Part shown: positions 18,615 through 29,030 of the stretch, in pieces
Numbering within the stretch: the first letter of the stretch is position 1
How the letters are laid out: each line of letters begins with the position of its first letter
Assembly (NCBI GenBank): GCA_034520745.1
Contig: JAXHNF010000014.1
Location: 62,001-126,000, forward strand
Origin: Alkalibacterium sp034520745
Lineage (GTDB): Bacteria; Bacillota; Bacilli; Lactobacillales; Carnobacteriaceae_A
Direction: 5' to 3'
Length of the DNA stretch: 64,000 nucleotides
Made by a program: the position numbers and the translations under genes
Notes under the pieces: generated by a model
Database searches by the model: none
Told to the model about the DNA's origin: nothing
What the model saw: the letters and a program-made list of their open reading frames with translations, nothing else

Positions 18615-19597
18615 TGAAAACCTTTGGAGTAACGATTCAGTCTACAGGCAGATATGTTCCTGAAAACAGTGTATACAACGAGACACTCACTCAGTGGATG
18701 GATACGTCTGACGAATGGATCAGAAAAAGAACTGGAATAGAGAAAAGACATCTGTCCTTAGGGCAGGATACGAGTGACTTGTGTATTGGGGCCGGTAAGG
18801 ATGCTTTAAACAAGACCACCATAGACCCCAGTCAGATCGGTCTGATCATTGTGGCAACAATGACACCCGACAGTCAGTCGCCGTCGGTCGCCAGCAAAGT
18901 GCAGGCGGCTCTCAACGCCCAGAATGCGGTCGCGTTTGATCTAAGTGCTGCTTGTTCAGGATTTATTTATGGCTTATCCGTTGCGGAAAAAATGCTTAGA
19001 CACATGTCTCTGCCTTACGCTTTAATCATCGGTGGAGAGGTCATGTCAAAAGCACTGGACTGGAGCGACCGTAAAACGTCCGTCTTGTTCGGTGACGGGG
19101 CCGGAGCTGTTCTGCTCCAGAGAGATGAGAATGACGATGCATTTATTGCCGAGGATTTACATACTGACGGTGAACAAGGCAATGCATTAGTTTCAGGTGA
19201 ACAGAGCGTCAACAACCCACTCTGTTCACCTGAAGGGAAAACCAGTCACTTAACAATGGATGGCCGGGCGATCTTCAATTTCGTGACCAGAAAGATACCA
19301 AAAAGTATCGGCCTGGCGCTGGAAAACGGAAGCACCGACCTTGATGAGGTCGACTATGTCCTGCTTCATCAGGCAAATGCCCGAATCATCGAGATCGTTT
19401 CAAAGAAACTGGGCAGTCCTTTGTCCAAGTTTCCGATGAATATTCAAGATTACGGAAACACATCCGCTGCCAGTTTACCGATATTACTGGATGAACTAGT
19501 CGAAAATCGGACCATACAGATCGGCAGTGGACAGAAAATCGTTTTAAGCGCGTTCGGCGGGGGATTGACCTGGGGAACGCTATTGATCAAACTATAA
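18614..19597 (+). CDS. fabH: 3-oxoacyl-ACP synthase III (KAS III)
   Basis: Condenses acetyl-CoA with malonyl-ACP to begin each fatty-acid chain. The 327-residue protein keeps the Cys-His-Asn triad: ACSGF near residue 113, LHQANARI near 252, and GNTSAAS near 283. The start overlaps the fabT stop (TAATG), so translation is coupled. The frame is intact. Confidence 0.97.
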   Translation: MKTFGVTIQSTGRYVPENSVYNETLTQWMDTSDEWIRKRTGIEKRHLSLGQDTSDLCIGAGKDALNKTTIDPSQIGLIIVATMTPDSQSPSVASKVQAALNAQNAVAFDLSAACSGFIYGLSVAEKMLRHMSLPYALIIGGEVMSKALDWSDRKTSVLFGDGAGAVLLQRDENDDAFIAEDLHTDGEQGNALVSGEQSVNNPLCSPEGKTSHLTMDGRAIFNFVTRKIPKSIGLALENGSTDLDEVDYVLLHQANARIIEIVSKKLGSPLSKFPMNIQDYGNTSAASLPILLDELVENRTIQIGSGQKIVLSAFGGGLTWGTLLIKL

Positions 19598-19630
19598 AAA
19601 ACTAAACCAACATACATGGAGGAAATCAAA

Positions 19631-19864
19631 ATGACAACATTCGAACAAATACAGGAAATCATAGTGGACCAGTTAGACAAAGAAGAAAGCGAAGTACAAT
19701 TAAACACAAACTTCAGAGACGAACTTGAAGCAGACAGCTTGGATCTATTCCAGATCATCAACGACATCGAAGACGAGTTTGATATCAAAATCGAATCTGA
19801 AGAAGGTTTGAACACGGTTGAAGATTTAGTCAATTACGTGGAAAAACAAATAGAATCCAAATAA
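19631..19864 (+). CDS. acpP: Acyl carrier protein
   Basis: Acidic 77-residue carrier whose serine in ADSLDLF receives the 4'-phosphopantetheine arm. ATG 19631 follows GGAGG; an in-frame ATG at 19616 contains that ribosome site and is rejected. DSLDLF replaces the usual DSLD(V/L)VEL, as common in ACPs from fabK-type operons of lactic acid bacteria. Confidence 0.95.
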   Translation: MTTFEQIQEIIVDQLDKEESEVQLNTNFRDELEADSLDLFQIINDIEDEFDIKIESEEGLNTVEDLVNYVEKQIESK

Positions 19865-19882
19865 GCTGGAAGGAGCTCCTAG

Positions 19883-20834
19883 ATGAATCAATCATTAATA
19901 GAACAGATAGGTATTGATTATCCTATTGTACAAGGAGCCATGTCTTGGGTAGCGACACCGAGTCTTGCAGCGGCCGTTTCAAATGCCGGTGGTTTAGGCA
20001 TGCTGGGCGCCGGTCACGAACCTGGTGAATTTGTCAAGAAAAATCATTCATGAAACAAAAAAAATGACGGATAAACCCTTTGGTGTGAATGTCCTGCTTT
20101 TATCCCCTTATGTGGATGACGTGGTCGACGTGGTCTGTGAAGAGAACATCAAAGTCGTCACGACCGGAGCGGGGACCCCGGGCAAGTACATGAAAAGATT
20201 CAAAGCAGCCGGCATCACAGTCATTCCGGTCGTTGCTTCTGTTGCGCTGGCAAGACGTATGGAAAAAGAAGGCGCTGACGCTGTCATCTGTGAAGGGATG
20301 GAAGCGGGCGGTCATATCGGGAAACTGACGACGATGACTTTAGTGCCTCAAGTGGTGGATGCCGTGGACATTCCCGTCATCGCAGCCGGCGGCATAGCAG
20401 ATGGACGCGGGATGGCTGCCGCGATCGCTCTCGGAGCGGATGCAGTGCAGCTGGGCACACGATTTGTGGTTGCCCATGAAAGTATTGCTCATGATACGTT
20501 CAAACAACGGATCATCAAAGCCCGTGACATCGATACGGTCGTTACGGGTCAGATCACAGGTCATCCTGTACGCGTACTGAGAAACAAGCTCACAAAAGAA
20601 TATTTGAGAGTTGAAAAAGAAATGTCGAGCGATGACAACCCTGATTTTTCACGCCTGGAAGCCTTGGCTAAGGGTGCTTTGAGAAAAGCTGTCGTAGAGG
20701 GAGATAAAGACGGAGGATCGTTCATGTCAGGACAGATCGCCGGTCTGGTAACCAAAGAACAGAGCTGCCATGATATTATCCAGGAACTCATGCAGGAGTA
20801 TGACGAAATAGTCAGACATCCGGTCCTTTTTTAA
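19883..20834 (+). CDS. fabK: Enoyl-ACP reductase II (FMN-dependent), one frameshift
   Basis: Reduces enoyl-ACP in the last step of the elongation cycle; a TIM-barrel flavoprotein unrelated to FabI. The N-terminus is PIVQGAMSWVATPSLAAAVSNAGGLG, later comes EGMEAGGHIG with the catalytic His, then PVIAAGGIADGRGMAAA and GADAVQLGTRF. One extra a near 20033-20040 breaks the frame (restored reading EFVRKIIHETKK or EFVKKIIHETKK). The corrected length is about 316 residues. The position after acpP is standard in Lactobacillales. FabK-type enzymes are naturally insensitive to triclosan. Confidence 0.94.
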
Positions 20835-20840
20835 GCATAT

Positions 20841-20857
20841 ACTTTGATATTCAAACT
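20841..20857 (+). promoter_or_regulatory. FabT operator upstream of fabD
   Basis: ACTTTGATATTCAAACT contains the same TTTGA-N3-TCAAA core as the operators before fabT. It lies in the fabK-fabD gap. An internal FabT site before fabD would let the second half of the cluster be controlled separately. Confidence 0.8.
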
Positions 20858-20897
20858 AATTTAGGGGACACAAATGATGCAGAACAGGAGAGATAGC

Positions 20898-21830
20898 TTG
20901 AAAACAGCATTTTTATTCAGTGGTCAAGGAGCCCAGTATAACCTTATGGGACATGAATTCTACAATGAATTCGATGAAGTCAGACAGCTATTTGATGAAG
21001 CAAGCAGTCTGCTTGAGGTTGATCTGTCTGAGATCTGTTTCCGGGAGGATAAAAGGCTGAATGAAACACCTTATACTCAACCGGCGATCTTGACTGTCAG
21101 CCATGCGATCGAAGAAGTCATCAGGCACACGCTAAACATCACGCCTGACGCTGTTGCCGGTTTGAGTCTGGGCGAATATACGGCCCTTGTTTCATCAGGG
21201 GCACTAGATTTCAAACAGGCAGTGCCTCTCGTTCATAAGCGCGGGTCTTTGATGGAGCAAGCCGTACCGGATGGTGAAGGGTCCATGGCAGCGATACTGG
21301 GTCTTGACTCAAAAACACTGGAAGATATATGTCAAGACGTTTCAAAAGAGTCTTACGTTGCCATAGCCAATTACAATACACCGGAACAGCTGGTGATTTC
21401 AGGAGAGACGACCGGCGTTGAAAGAGCAATGACGAAAGCGGAAGACAAAGGGGCCAAAAGGGTTATACGACTGAATGTCAGTGGACCTTTTCACACCGAA
21501 TTACTCGCACCGGCAGGCCGGAAGTTTTCACAGGCGCTGGACGGCGTTAGTTTTGGGGATTTTGACTATCCTGTCTATTCCAACGTCGATGCAAAAATTT
21601 ATAAAGATAGCGAAGCGATAAAACCATTACTGACAAAACAGATCTCTTCACCGGTCAGATTCGAGCAGATGATCAGACAGATGATTTCTGATGGGGTGAC
21701 GACATTTATCGAAGTGGGACCCGGAAAAACCCTGCGTTCTTTTGTAAAAAGCATCGATAGATCCGTCACAGTTAAAAATATCGAAAAAGTAAAACAGCTG
21801 GAAACCATTTCCAAAGCTGTAAGATCTTAA
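20898..21830 (+). CDS. fabD: Malonyl-CoA:ACP transacylase
   Basis: Loads malonyl from CoA onto ACP. It has the nucleophilic serine in GLSLGEYTAL, the catalytic His in GPFHTELL, and the N-terminal FLFSGQGAQ. TTG 20898 is preferred: AGGAGAG lies five bases upstream and the product then starts MKTAFLFSGQGAQ like other FabD proteins. The in-frame ATG 20874 would add eight atypical residues. The length is about 310 residues. The frame is intact. Confidence 0.95.
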   Translation: MKTAFLFSGQGAQYNLMGHEFYNEFDEVRQLFDEASSLLEVDLSEICFREDKRLNETPYTQPAILTVSHAIEEVIRHTLNITPDAVAGLSLGEYTALVSSGALDFKQAVPLVHKRGSLMEQAVPDGEGSMAAILGLDSKTLEDICQDVSKESYVAIANYNTPEQLVISGETTGVERAMTKAEDKGAKRVIRLNVSGPFHTELLAPAGRKFSQALDGVSFGDFDYPVYSNVDAKIYKDSEAIKPLLTKQISSPVRFEQMIRQMISDGVTTFIEVGPGKTLRSFVKSIDRSVTVKNIEKVKQLETISKAVRS

Positions 21831-21841
21831 AGGAGTCGAGT

Positions 21842-22576
21842 ATGGACGAAAAAAAAGTCGTTATTGTCACGGGGAGTTCCAGAGGGATCGGAAAAGCGAT
21901 CGCTGCTTCTTTTTTAAAGCAGGGACATACCGTCATCGTTAATGGGCGAAAGGAACTGTCAGCTGAGCTGATGGATTATTTCAACGGTCTGGGTGGCAAA
22001 GCACACCCGATCATTGGTGATATAAGTGATGAAACATTCGTGAAGCGCATGATCAAGGAAACGAAGAAAACCTTCAAAAAAATCGATGTCCTGGTCAATA
22101 ATGCCGGACTTACAAAGGACAATCTTCTCATACGCATGTCTGAGGAAGACTTTGATTCGACCTTGACTGTGAATTTGAAAGGCACTTTTTTTACTTCAAG
22201 AGAAGCTTCTAAAGTCATGCTGAAACAGCGGTCGGGTCATATCATCAATATATCAAGTGTTGTCGGGACGGTCGGGAATGTCGGACAAGCTAATTATTCA
22301 GCGAGCAAGGCCGGGGTCATTGGATTTACTAAATCCATTGCCAAAGAACTGGCACCAAGAGGTATTGTCGCCAATGCGATCGCACCTGGCTTCATCGAAT
22401 CAGATATGACAGACAGTCTGACGGATCAAATCAAAGAACAGGCGTTGGAATCCATACCACTCAAACGACTGGGAACAGCAGAAGAAGTTGCTGAGTTAGT
22501 GAATTTTTTGAGCGACCAGAAATATATCACCGGTCAAGTGCTGCATGTTGACGGTGGAATGGTCATGAACGGTTAA
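21842..22576 (+). CDS. fabG: 3-oxoacyl-ACP reductase
   Basis: NADPH-dependent short-chain reductase for beta-keto reduction. It has the cofactor motif TGSSRGIGKAIA, NNAG near residue 87, the catalytic Ser and YSASK (about 151-155), and the C-terminal TGQVLHVDGGMVM. Its 244 residues are the usual length. It lies 11 bases after fabD with AAGGAG before the ATG. The frame is intact. Confidence 0.96.
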   Translation: MDEKKVVIVTGSSRGIGKAIAASFLKQGHTVIVNGRKELSAELMDYFNGLGGKAHPIIGDISDETFVKRMIKETKKTFKKIDVLVNNAGLTKDNLLIRMSEEDFDSTLTVNLKGTFFTSREASKVMLKQRSGHIINISSVVGTVGNVGQANYSASKAGVIGFTKSIAKELAPRGIVANAIAPGFIESDMTDSLTDQIKEQALESIPLKRLGTAEEVAELVNFLSDQKYITGQVLHVDGGMVMNG

Positions 22577-22592
22577 ATCTAGGAGGATATGA

Positions 22593-23822
22593 ATGGAAAG
22601 AGTTGTCGTAACTGGGCTTGGGGCTATCACGCCTCTGGGAAACTCAGCTGAGGAATTTTGGACAGGACTTAAAACAGGTAAAAATGGCATCGTGCCGTTG
22701 ACAAAATTTGATGGTTCACCCATCAATGTCAGTGTTGCCGGTGAGGTCAAAGACTTTGAGGCCAAAGAACTGATGGACAGAAAGTTAGCCAAGAGAATGG
22801 ATCCATTCTCACAGTACGGTGTGGCAGCCGCGCTTGAAGCAATGAGAGACAGCGGACTAGCTGAGTATGACTTCGATGCTGACCGCTTGGGGGTTATCGT
22901 CGGGTCAGGGATCGGCGGACTGCAGGCCATGCAGAGCCAGATCATCAAGCTCCATGAAAAAGGCCTGGACAGAGTTGAACCGCTCTTCGTGCCTAAAGCG
23001 ATCGGGAACATGGTTGCGGGCAATATTTCCATAGCCACAGGGGCTAAAGGTCCCAACTTGTCGATCGTGACAGCCTGTGCTTCAGGAAACAATTCGATCG
23101 GCGAAGCGTTCAGACAGATCAAGCATGGGTATGCAGATTATATGCTGGCCGGCGGATCAGAAGCAAGCTTGAATGAGATCGGGATGTCGGGATTTGCCGC
23201 ACTGAACGCCTTGTCGACCGAGTGATGATGCGGACAAAGCATCGATTCCTTTCGATAAAAACCGTCACGGGTTCGTTATGGGCGAAGGGGCCGGCGTCAT
23301 CGTTCTGGAAAGTCTGACGTCTGCTAAAGCACGCGGCGCGCATATCTATGCTGAAATCGTCGGGTACGGCGCGACAGGAGACAGTTTCCATATGACAGCT
23401 CCCACGCCAGACGGTGAAGGGGCAGCGAAAGCGATGAAACTGGCAATGAAAGAAGCGGGCATCGAACCGAAAGATGTCGGCTATATCAATGCACACGGTA
23501 CCTCTACACCGGCGAACGATTCTTCAGAAACGAGCGCCATCAAACTGGCTTTGGGCGAAGAAGCGTCTAAATCGGTTGCCGTATCGAGTACCAAAGTATG
23601 ACGGGACACTTGCTCGGTGGAGCTGGAGCGATAGAAGCTGTCGCAGTCGTCATGTCGCTGCAGGAAAACATCATGCCGCCAACGATCAATACCAGTGAGC
23701 TGGATGAGAAGTGTGACTTGGATTACATTTTAAATGAGGCGCGAGAACAGGAAAACATGTATGCCCTGAACAATTCTTTAGGGTTCGGCGGTCACAATGC
23801 CGTGACATGCTTTAAAAAATGA
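22593..23822 (+). CDS. fabF: 3-oxoacyl-ACP synthase II (KAS II), two frameshifts
   Basis: Elongating condensing enzyme with a Cys-His-His triad: TACASGNNSIG, YINAHGTST, and NNSLGFGGHNA near the C-terminus. The frame breaks at 23219-23220, where an extra base splits ALSTSDDADKA, and near 23595, where one a of an A run is missing in STKSMTGHLLGGAGA. The corrected length is about 410 residues, as in the family. Both breaks are in strongly conserved segments of an essential enzyme and so look like sequence errors. Confidence 0.94.
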
Positions 23823-23834
23823 GAGTGAGAGTGA

Positions 23835-24338
23835 ATGAATAACGACGAGATAAAAGAACTCATTCATCTGATCGATCAGTCCAGTTTGAAGTATTTTGAA
23901 CTGGAAGATTCATCGGTGTCTCTGAAATTGAGCAAGCGTGAATCCGACAGTTCGAATCAGACTCAAAGTCACTCAAGCGAGCAGCCGAATCCTGCTCCTT
24001 CAGATGTTTCCAAAGATAATGGAACGCAAAAACAGGAAGCCAAGGTAAATGAAGTCTATATGGAGTCTGTAGAAGATGAGAGTGAGCCGGACGAATCGCT
24101 TCATCTGATCAAATCTCCGATCGTGGGGACCAGCTACCGGTCGTCTTCGCCGGATTCACCGGCATTTGTTAAAGCCGGAGATACCGTTGAAGTCGGTCAG
24201 ACTGTTCTGATCATCGAAGCGATGAAAGTGATGAATGAAATCAAAAGTGATGTGTCTGGCGTTATCGAAGAAATACTCGTTGACGACGGGCAGGCGATCG
24301 AATTCGATCAGGCCTTGATCAAAATAAAAGCAGATTAA
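23835..24338 (+). CDS. accB: Biotin carboxyl carrier protein of acetyl-CoA carboxylase
   Basis: Carries the biotin between the carboxylase and carboxyltransferase subunits. The 167-residue protein has a standard C-terminal biotinyl domain with the modified lysine in EAMKVMNEI and the preceding SPIVGTSY. The middle is a Ser/Asn/Gln/Glu-rich linker and the N-terminus a short helix. It starts 12 bases after fabF. The frame is intact. Confidence 0.95.
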   Translation: MNNDEIKELIHLIDQSSLKYFELEDSSVSLKLSKRESDSSNQTQSHSSEQPNPAPSDVSKDNGTQKQEAKVNEVYMESVEDESEPDESLHLIKSPIVGTSYRSSSPDSPAFVKAGDTVEVGQTVLIIEAMKVMNEIKSDVSGVIEEILVDDGQAIEFDQALIKIKAD

Positions 24339-24350
24339 AAGGAGAATATG

Positions 24351-24780
24351 ATGACAACGATGAATATTGCGGAAATCCAGGAATTGATCCCGAACCGCTA
24401 TCCTATTTATTATATTGATAAAGTAACAGAGATGATCCCGGGCAAACATGTGACGGCGATAAAAAACGTGACGATCAATGAAGAATTCTTTCAGGGCATT
24501 TCCCGGAGAACCAGTGATGCCGGGTGTGCTGATCGTGGAAAGTCTGGCGCAGGCCGGTTCGATCCCGCTCTTGAAGCTCGATCAGTTCAAATCCCAGACA
24601 GCCTATCTTGGCGGTCTGAACAAAGTGAAATTCAGAAGAAAAGTTCAGCCCGGTGACGTGCTTGAACTGAAAGTCGATATCGTGAAACTCAAGGATTATG
24701 CCGGTATCGGTAAAGCCGTGGCTTATGTGGACGGTAAAAAAGTCTGCGAAGCAGAATTGACATTCATCATCGGCAGATAA
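24351..24780 (+). CDS. fabZ: 3-hydroxyacyl-ACP dehydratase, two lost bases
   Basis: Hot-dog-fold dehydratase of the elongation cycle. IPNRYPIYYIDKV and PGVLIVESLAQAG (with the catalytic Glu) are clear. The active-site segment GHFPGEP is damaged at about 24498-24504: one g of a G run and one t of a T run are missing, which deletes the catalytic His from the raw reading. Restoring both gives QGHFPGEPVMPG and about 144 residues. ATG 24351 has better spacing from AAGGAG than ATG 24348. An enzyme without this His could not work, which argues for a sequence error. Confidence 0.92.
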
Positions 24781-24820
24781 AGAGACTCAACGTTTAATAA
24801 TGTATAAGGAAGGTATGTGC

Positions 24821-26196
24821 ATGTTTCAGAAAATACTTATAGCCAATCGAGGAGAAATTGCGGTACGTATCATCCGGGCGTGTCAGGAAATGAATATCAG
24901 AACTGTAGCTGTATACTCAACGGCGGATAAGGATGCTCTTCATATGCAGCTCGCAGATGAAGCGGTGTGCATAGGGCCTTCTAAAGCGAACGAATCGTAC
25001 TTGAATATACACAATATTCTAAGTGCAGCAGTGCTGACCGGAGCAGAAGCTATCCATCCGGGATTCGGTTTTCTGTCAGAAAACAGTACATTCGCAGCCA
25101 TGTGCGAGGAAGTGAATGTAGCCTTCATCGGTCCGAACAAAGACGTTATCGATCAGATGGGCAACAAATCGAACGCCCGCGCCATGATGAAAAAAGCCAA
25201 TGTCCCTGTCGTACCGGGAAGTGACCATTCCATCACGTCTTTTCGAGACGTTGAAGAAATGGTGGAGGAGATCGGGCTGCCTGTGATCATTAAGGCAGTT
25301 GCTGGGGGCGGCGGTAAAGGGATGCGGATGGTCTTCGAACAGGGTGACCTTGAAGCGAAATTCCTGCAGGCGCAGTCGGAATCCAAAGCAGCATTTGATG
25401 ATGACCGCATGTACGTCGAAAGGATCATCACACCGGCCAAGCACATCGAAGTGCAGATCATGGCTGACCATCACGGGAACGTCATCCACCTTGGCGAACG
25501 TGACTGCTCACTGCAGCGGAATCATCAGAAGATCCTGGAAGAAGCACCCAGTCCGACGTTGTCTGAAGAAACACGCAGACGCATCTGTGAAAGTGCCGTT
25601 GCGGCAGCTAAAACAGTGGGTTACGAAAACGCGGGAACGATCGAATTTTTAGTGGACAGTGACGAGAATTTTTATTTCATGGAAATGAATACCCGCATCC
25701 AGGTCGAGCACCCGATCACCGAAATGATCACAGCGGTAGATATCGTCAAAGAACAGATCAGAGTGGCATACGGCGAGAAGCTTTCTCTGACTCAGGAAGA
25801 TGTCACGCTGACCGGTCATGCGATCGAATGCCGGATCAATGCGGAAAACCCGCTATTCAATTTTGCACCGTCTCCGGGTAATATCGACTTTCTGAATATA
25901 CCTTCGGGCGGTCTGGGGCTGCGGGTAGATACAGCTATGTTCGCCGGATCCACGATTCCTCCTTTTTATGATGCGATGGTGGCCAAAGTGATCACGCATG
26001 GCAACAGCAGGGAGGAAGCCATCAGTAAAATGCACCGTGCCCTGAATGAAATGGTCATCGAGGGATCCAGACCAATCTGGACTTCCATATCGATCTGCTC
26101 AAAGAAGCGAATTTTGTAAAAGGTGACTACACGACGGATACGCTGTCTCAAGTAATCATCCCCAACTGGCTGGAAGAGAAGGGGGTTAATCAATGA
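24821..26196 (+). CDS. accC: Biotin carboxylase subunit of acetyl-CoA carboxylase, one frameshift
   Basis: ATP-grasp enzyme carboxylating biotin on AccB. The N-terminus is MFQKILIANRGEIAVRI, then the glycine-rich loop GGGGKGMRM, EAPSPTL, and MEMNTRIQVEHPITE. One g of a G run is missing near 26063-26065; restoring it gives EGIQTNLDFHIDLL and a stop at 26194. The corrected length is about 458 residues. ATG 24821 is preceded by AAGGAAGG. The end overlaps accD by four bases (ATGA), indicating coupled translation. Confidence 0.95.
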
Positions 26197-27063
26197 GGCT
26201 CTTCAAGAAAAGACCTTACATTTCCCTGCAGAAAACTGAAGGTGAGAATGGTCCGCATGTACCGGACGGCATGTTCGAAAAATGTCCGAACTGTCAGAAA
26301 CCGATTTATGTTAAATCCTTAGGCAAGGAACGACGATGCCCGAACTGTCACTACACGTTTCGGATCAGTGCCCAGGAAAGACGTAGCGATCACGGTGGAC
26401 CATGGCACGTTTCAGGAATGGGATAAAGAGGTCACAACCTACAACCCGCTTGATTTTCCGGATTATGAGGACAAGATAGCGAAAACGCAGATCAGAACGG
26501 GACTCAGAGAAGCGGTCGTGACGGGCGAAGCGACCATCAAAGGCAACAGGACGGCGGTCGGCATCATGGATTCCCATTTCATCATGGGCAGCATGGGCCA
26601 GGCTGTCGGGAAAAAATCACCCGATTGTTTGAAAGGGCCTATGACAAGGACCTTTCCGTTGTGCTCTTCACCGCTTCCGGTGGCGCCCGTATGCAGGAAG
26701 GGATCTTTTCGCTCATGCAGATGGCCAAAACGAGTGCGGCGATCAGACGCTTTTCTGATAAAGGCCTCTTTTACCTGACCGTTCTGACCGATCCGACGAC
26801 GGGTGGGGTCACGGCGAGCTTTGCCATGCAGGGCGACATCATCCTGGCAGAACCCGGAGCTCTAGTCGGTTTTGCCGGTAAAAGAGTCATCGAACAGACG
26901 ATCAAAGCGTCTCTGCCGGAATGATTTTCAGCTGGCGGAAACGGTTTTAAAAAATGGTTTCATCGACCAGATCGTTGAAGAGAGAAATCTTAAAGCTGTG
27001 ATTGCCCGGCTTGTTGACATGCACACGTGTCAGTTTGTAAAAGAAGGTGAAAGTGATGAGTAA
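26193..27063 (+). CDS. accD: Acetyl-CoA carboxylase carboxyltransferase beta, three frameshifts
   Basis: Beta half of the carboxyltransferase. It has the N-terminal zinc ribbon CPNCQKPIYV...CPNCHYTF and the crotonase-type core ASGGARMQEG and TTGGVTASFA. Breaks: an extra c near 26379 (VAITVDHGTF restored), a lost g near 26608 (AVGEKITRLFERAYDKD restored), and an extra a near 26921 (SLPDDFQLAETVL restored). The corrected length is about 290 residues. It overlaps accC at the start and accA at the end, the usual tight coupling of these subunits. Confidence 0.93.
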
Positions 27064-27838
27064 GGCAATGGAAATAGTCACTCAGGCGCGGAAAACGGAC
27101 CGTCTCAGCATGAAGGATATCACTTCGCAGCTGATCGACGGCTTCATCGAACTGCACGGAGACAGGCTTTACAAGGATGATGAGGCGATCGTCGGCGGAA
27201 TAGGCAAGCTCGACGGGATGCCGGTAACGGTTATCGGAAACCAGAAAGGGTCTGACATTGAAGAAAACGTCAGACGTAATTTTGGTTCACCGCATCCAGA
27301 AGGTTACCGTAAATCCCTCCGTCTGATGAAACAGGCCGAAAAATTCAATCGTCCGGTCATCAATTTCATCAATACGTCAGGTGCATACTGTGGGGTCGAA
27401 GCCGAAGAACGCGGTCAGGGAGAAGCGATAGCCAATAACCTCTTTGAGATGAGCCGGCTGAACGTTCCTGTCCTGTCCATTATTTTAGGCGAGGGCGGAA
27501 GCGGCGGAGCGCTGGCTCTAGCTTTGGCGGATGAAGTCTGGATGATGGAGTATTCCATTTATTCCATCCTTTCACCGGAAGGGTTTGCGTCGATCCTATG
27601 GAAGGACTCCAAGCGCTCTTTTGAAGCGGCAGACCTGATGAAACTGACCTCTTATGATCTGAAAGAACTAGGTATCGTTGAGAAAGTCATAGACGAAAAA
27701 ATCGATGATCACTGGATCAGCAGAGACAGTCTTTTGAAGCAGATGAAAGCAGACATTGCAGGCAAACTGAAAAGTCTCGATGCCTTGCCCAGAGAGATAC
27801 TGCTGGAAAACAGATACAATCGATTCAGAGGCTATTAA
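27056..27838 (+). CDS. accA: Acetyl-CoA carboxylase carboxyltransferase alpha
   Basis: Alpha half of the carboxyltransferase. Core motifs are FGSPHPEGYRKSLRLM, SGAYCGVEAEERGQGEAIA and LGEGGSGGALAL. ATG 27056 is chosen, eight bases after AGAAGGTG; a GTG at 27047 would overlap that site. The product has 260 residues, the short AccA form of lactic acid bacteria. It ends the fatty-acid cluster; a terminator follows at once. The frame is intact. Confidence 0.95.
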   Translation: MSKAMEIVTQARKTDRLSMKDITSQLIDGFIELHGDRLYKDDEAIVGGIGKLDGMPVTVIGNQKGSDIEENVRRNFGSPHPEGYRKSLRLMKQAEKFNRPVINFINTSGAYCGVEAEERGQGEAIANNLFEMSRLNVPVLSIILGEGGSGGALALALADEVWMMEYSIYSILSPEGFASILWKDSKRSFEAADLMKLTSYDLKELGIVEKVIDEKIDDHWISRDSLLKQMKADIAGKLKSLDALPREILLENRYNRFRGY

Positions 27839-27870
27839 GCAATGGGAGGCTCAATCCTATTGCTTTTTTT
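27837..27870 (+). terminator. Terminator at the end of the fab-acc cluster
   Basis: AAGCAATGGG (27837-27846) pairs with CCTATTGCTT (27856-27865), with one G-U pair, followed by T5. The 5' arm includes the last base of the accA stop codon. Confidence 0.85.
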
Positions 27871-27921
27871 CGCATTCTGCTGCCTGAGATATGATACACT
27901 AAGGCAGAGGTGAGTTGAAAC

Positions 27922-28882
27922 ATGGGAGAACAGATCGAATTTCCAAAGAATTTCAATGTATATATGTCAGAAGTAATGGGACATCTAGGAGAGGGAAATG
28001 TCGAAAAAGCTGTGGGATTCATGAAAAAAGCCTATGCGCTCAAAGAAGAGGAAACGCTGAATGTCCTTCTCGTATCTTCGCTGCTGCAGATCGGCAGCTT
28101 TATCGAGGCCCTTGAACTGGCTGACGAGAAAAAATACTTCTATGAAAAAGATGAGAAAAGACTGCTGATCTACGTTGAGGTTTTGCTTGAAAACAACCGG
28201 ATCCTGCAGGCGGAGAAATATATCAAAGATCAGTTAGCCAGTCCAGCGGTCCAATACAAAGAGGCCTGGAACAGGCTTGATGAATCGCTTGACGACAGGA
28301 AAAAAAGGCAGGAAGAAGCCAAAAGAAAAGCCGAAGATAAAACGGTCAGAGAGCTTTTTTCGCTTGCGTCACTGAATACGATGGAGCAGTTTTCCAAAAT
28401 CAATGCTGTCTATTCATTACCTAACCATAAGCTGAAGTTGCTCGCACCACAGCTTTTCAGCCAATCCTTATGTGCATCCGCTGGTTCGGGCCACGCTGCT
28501 TTCTCTTCTGGCCGAGAGGGGAATAGACGAGCAGGTCAGCTACCTTTGGTTTGGCGAAATGAAGACAGTCAATCCAAAGGATCTCTTACCCCTTGAGGAA
28601 GATCCTGTAGTGCAAAGGTTCATGCACCTACTGGACAATGAGCTGGCTCAAAATCCGTCACTGTATCAGCTGGTAAAGAATGAAGTGGATACCGCGCTGC
28701 TGATGCTTTATCCGTTTGAAAGTGAAATAATAAAGAAAAGCGGCGTGGAGACATGGTTAAACTGCATCATCGCCATGATCGAACCTGATGATAATAGTGA
28801 AAAAAGTAGAATCAAAGATGAATATGATTCGATTGAAGAATGGATCGAAAAAATTCATGGAGAATTGCTCAGATTTGAGTGA
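27922..28882 (+). CDS. TPR-like helical protein of unknown function, one frameshift
   Basis: The protein of about 320 residues is almost wholly alpha-helical, with short TPR-like pairs near the N-terminus (VEKAVGFMKKAYALKEEETL and FIEALELADEKKYF), a charged coiled-coil stretch (DDRKKRQEEAKRKAEDK), and a C-terminal helical part after NPYVHPLVRATLLSLLAE. This resembles the YpiA-like TPR proteins of Firmicutes, but I cannot name it. An extra base near 28463 breaks the frame. It sits alone upstream of trigger factor. A role as protein-binding scaffold is inference only. Confidence 0.6.
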
Positions 28883-29030
28883 CGACAGTTTACAAATCAG
28901 GTTCAGTATTGTATGATATGTAAGTATGTTTAAATAATATGTGTGATAAATCGATCGCTTCTGGTGGATGTTTTATACTAGCGTGATCATTTATAACGTA
29001 AAATACAATTCATGTCGGAGGTTAATATTA

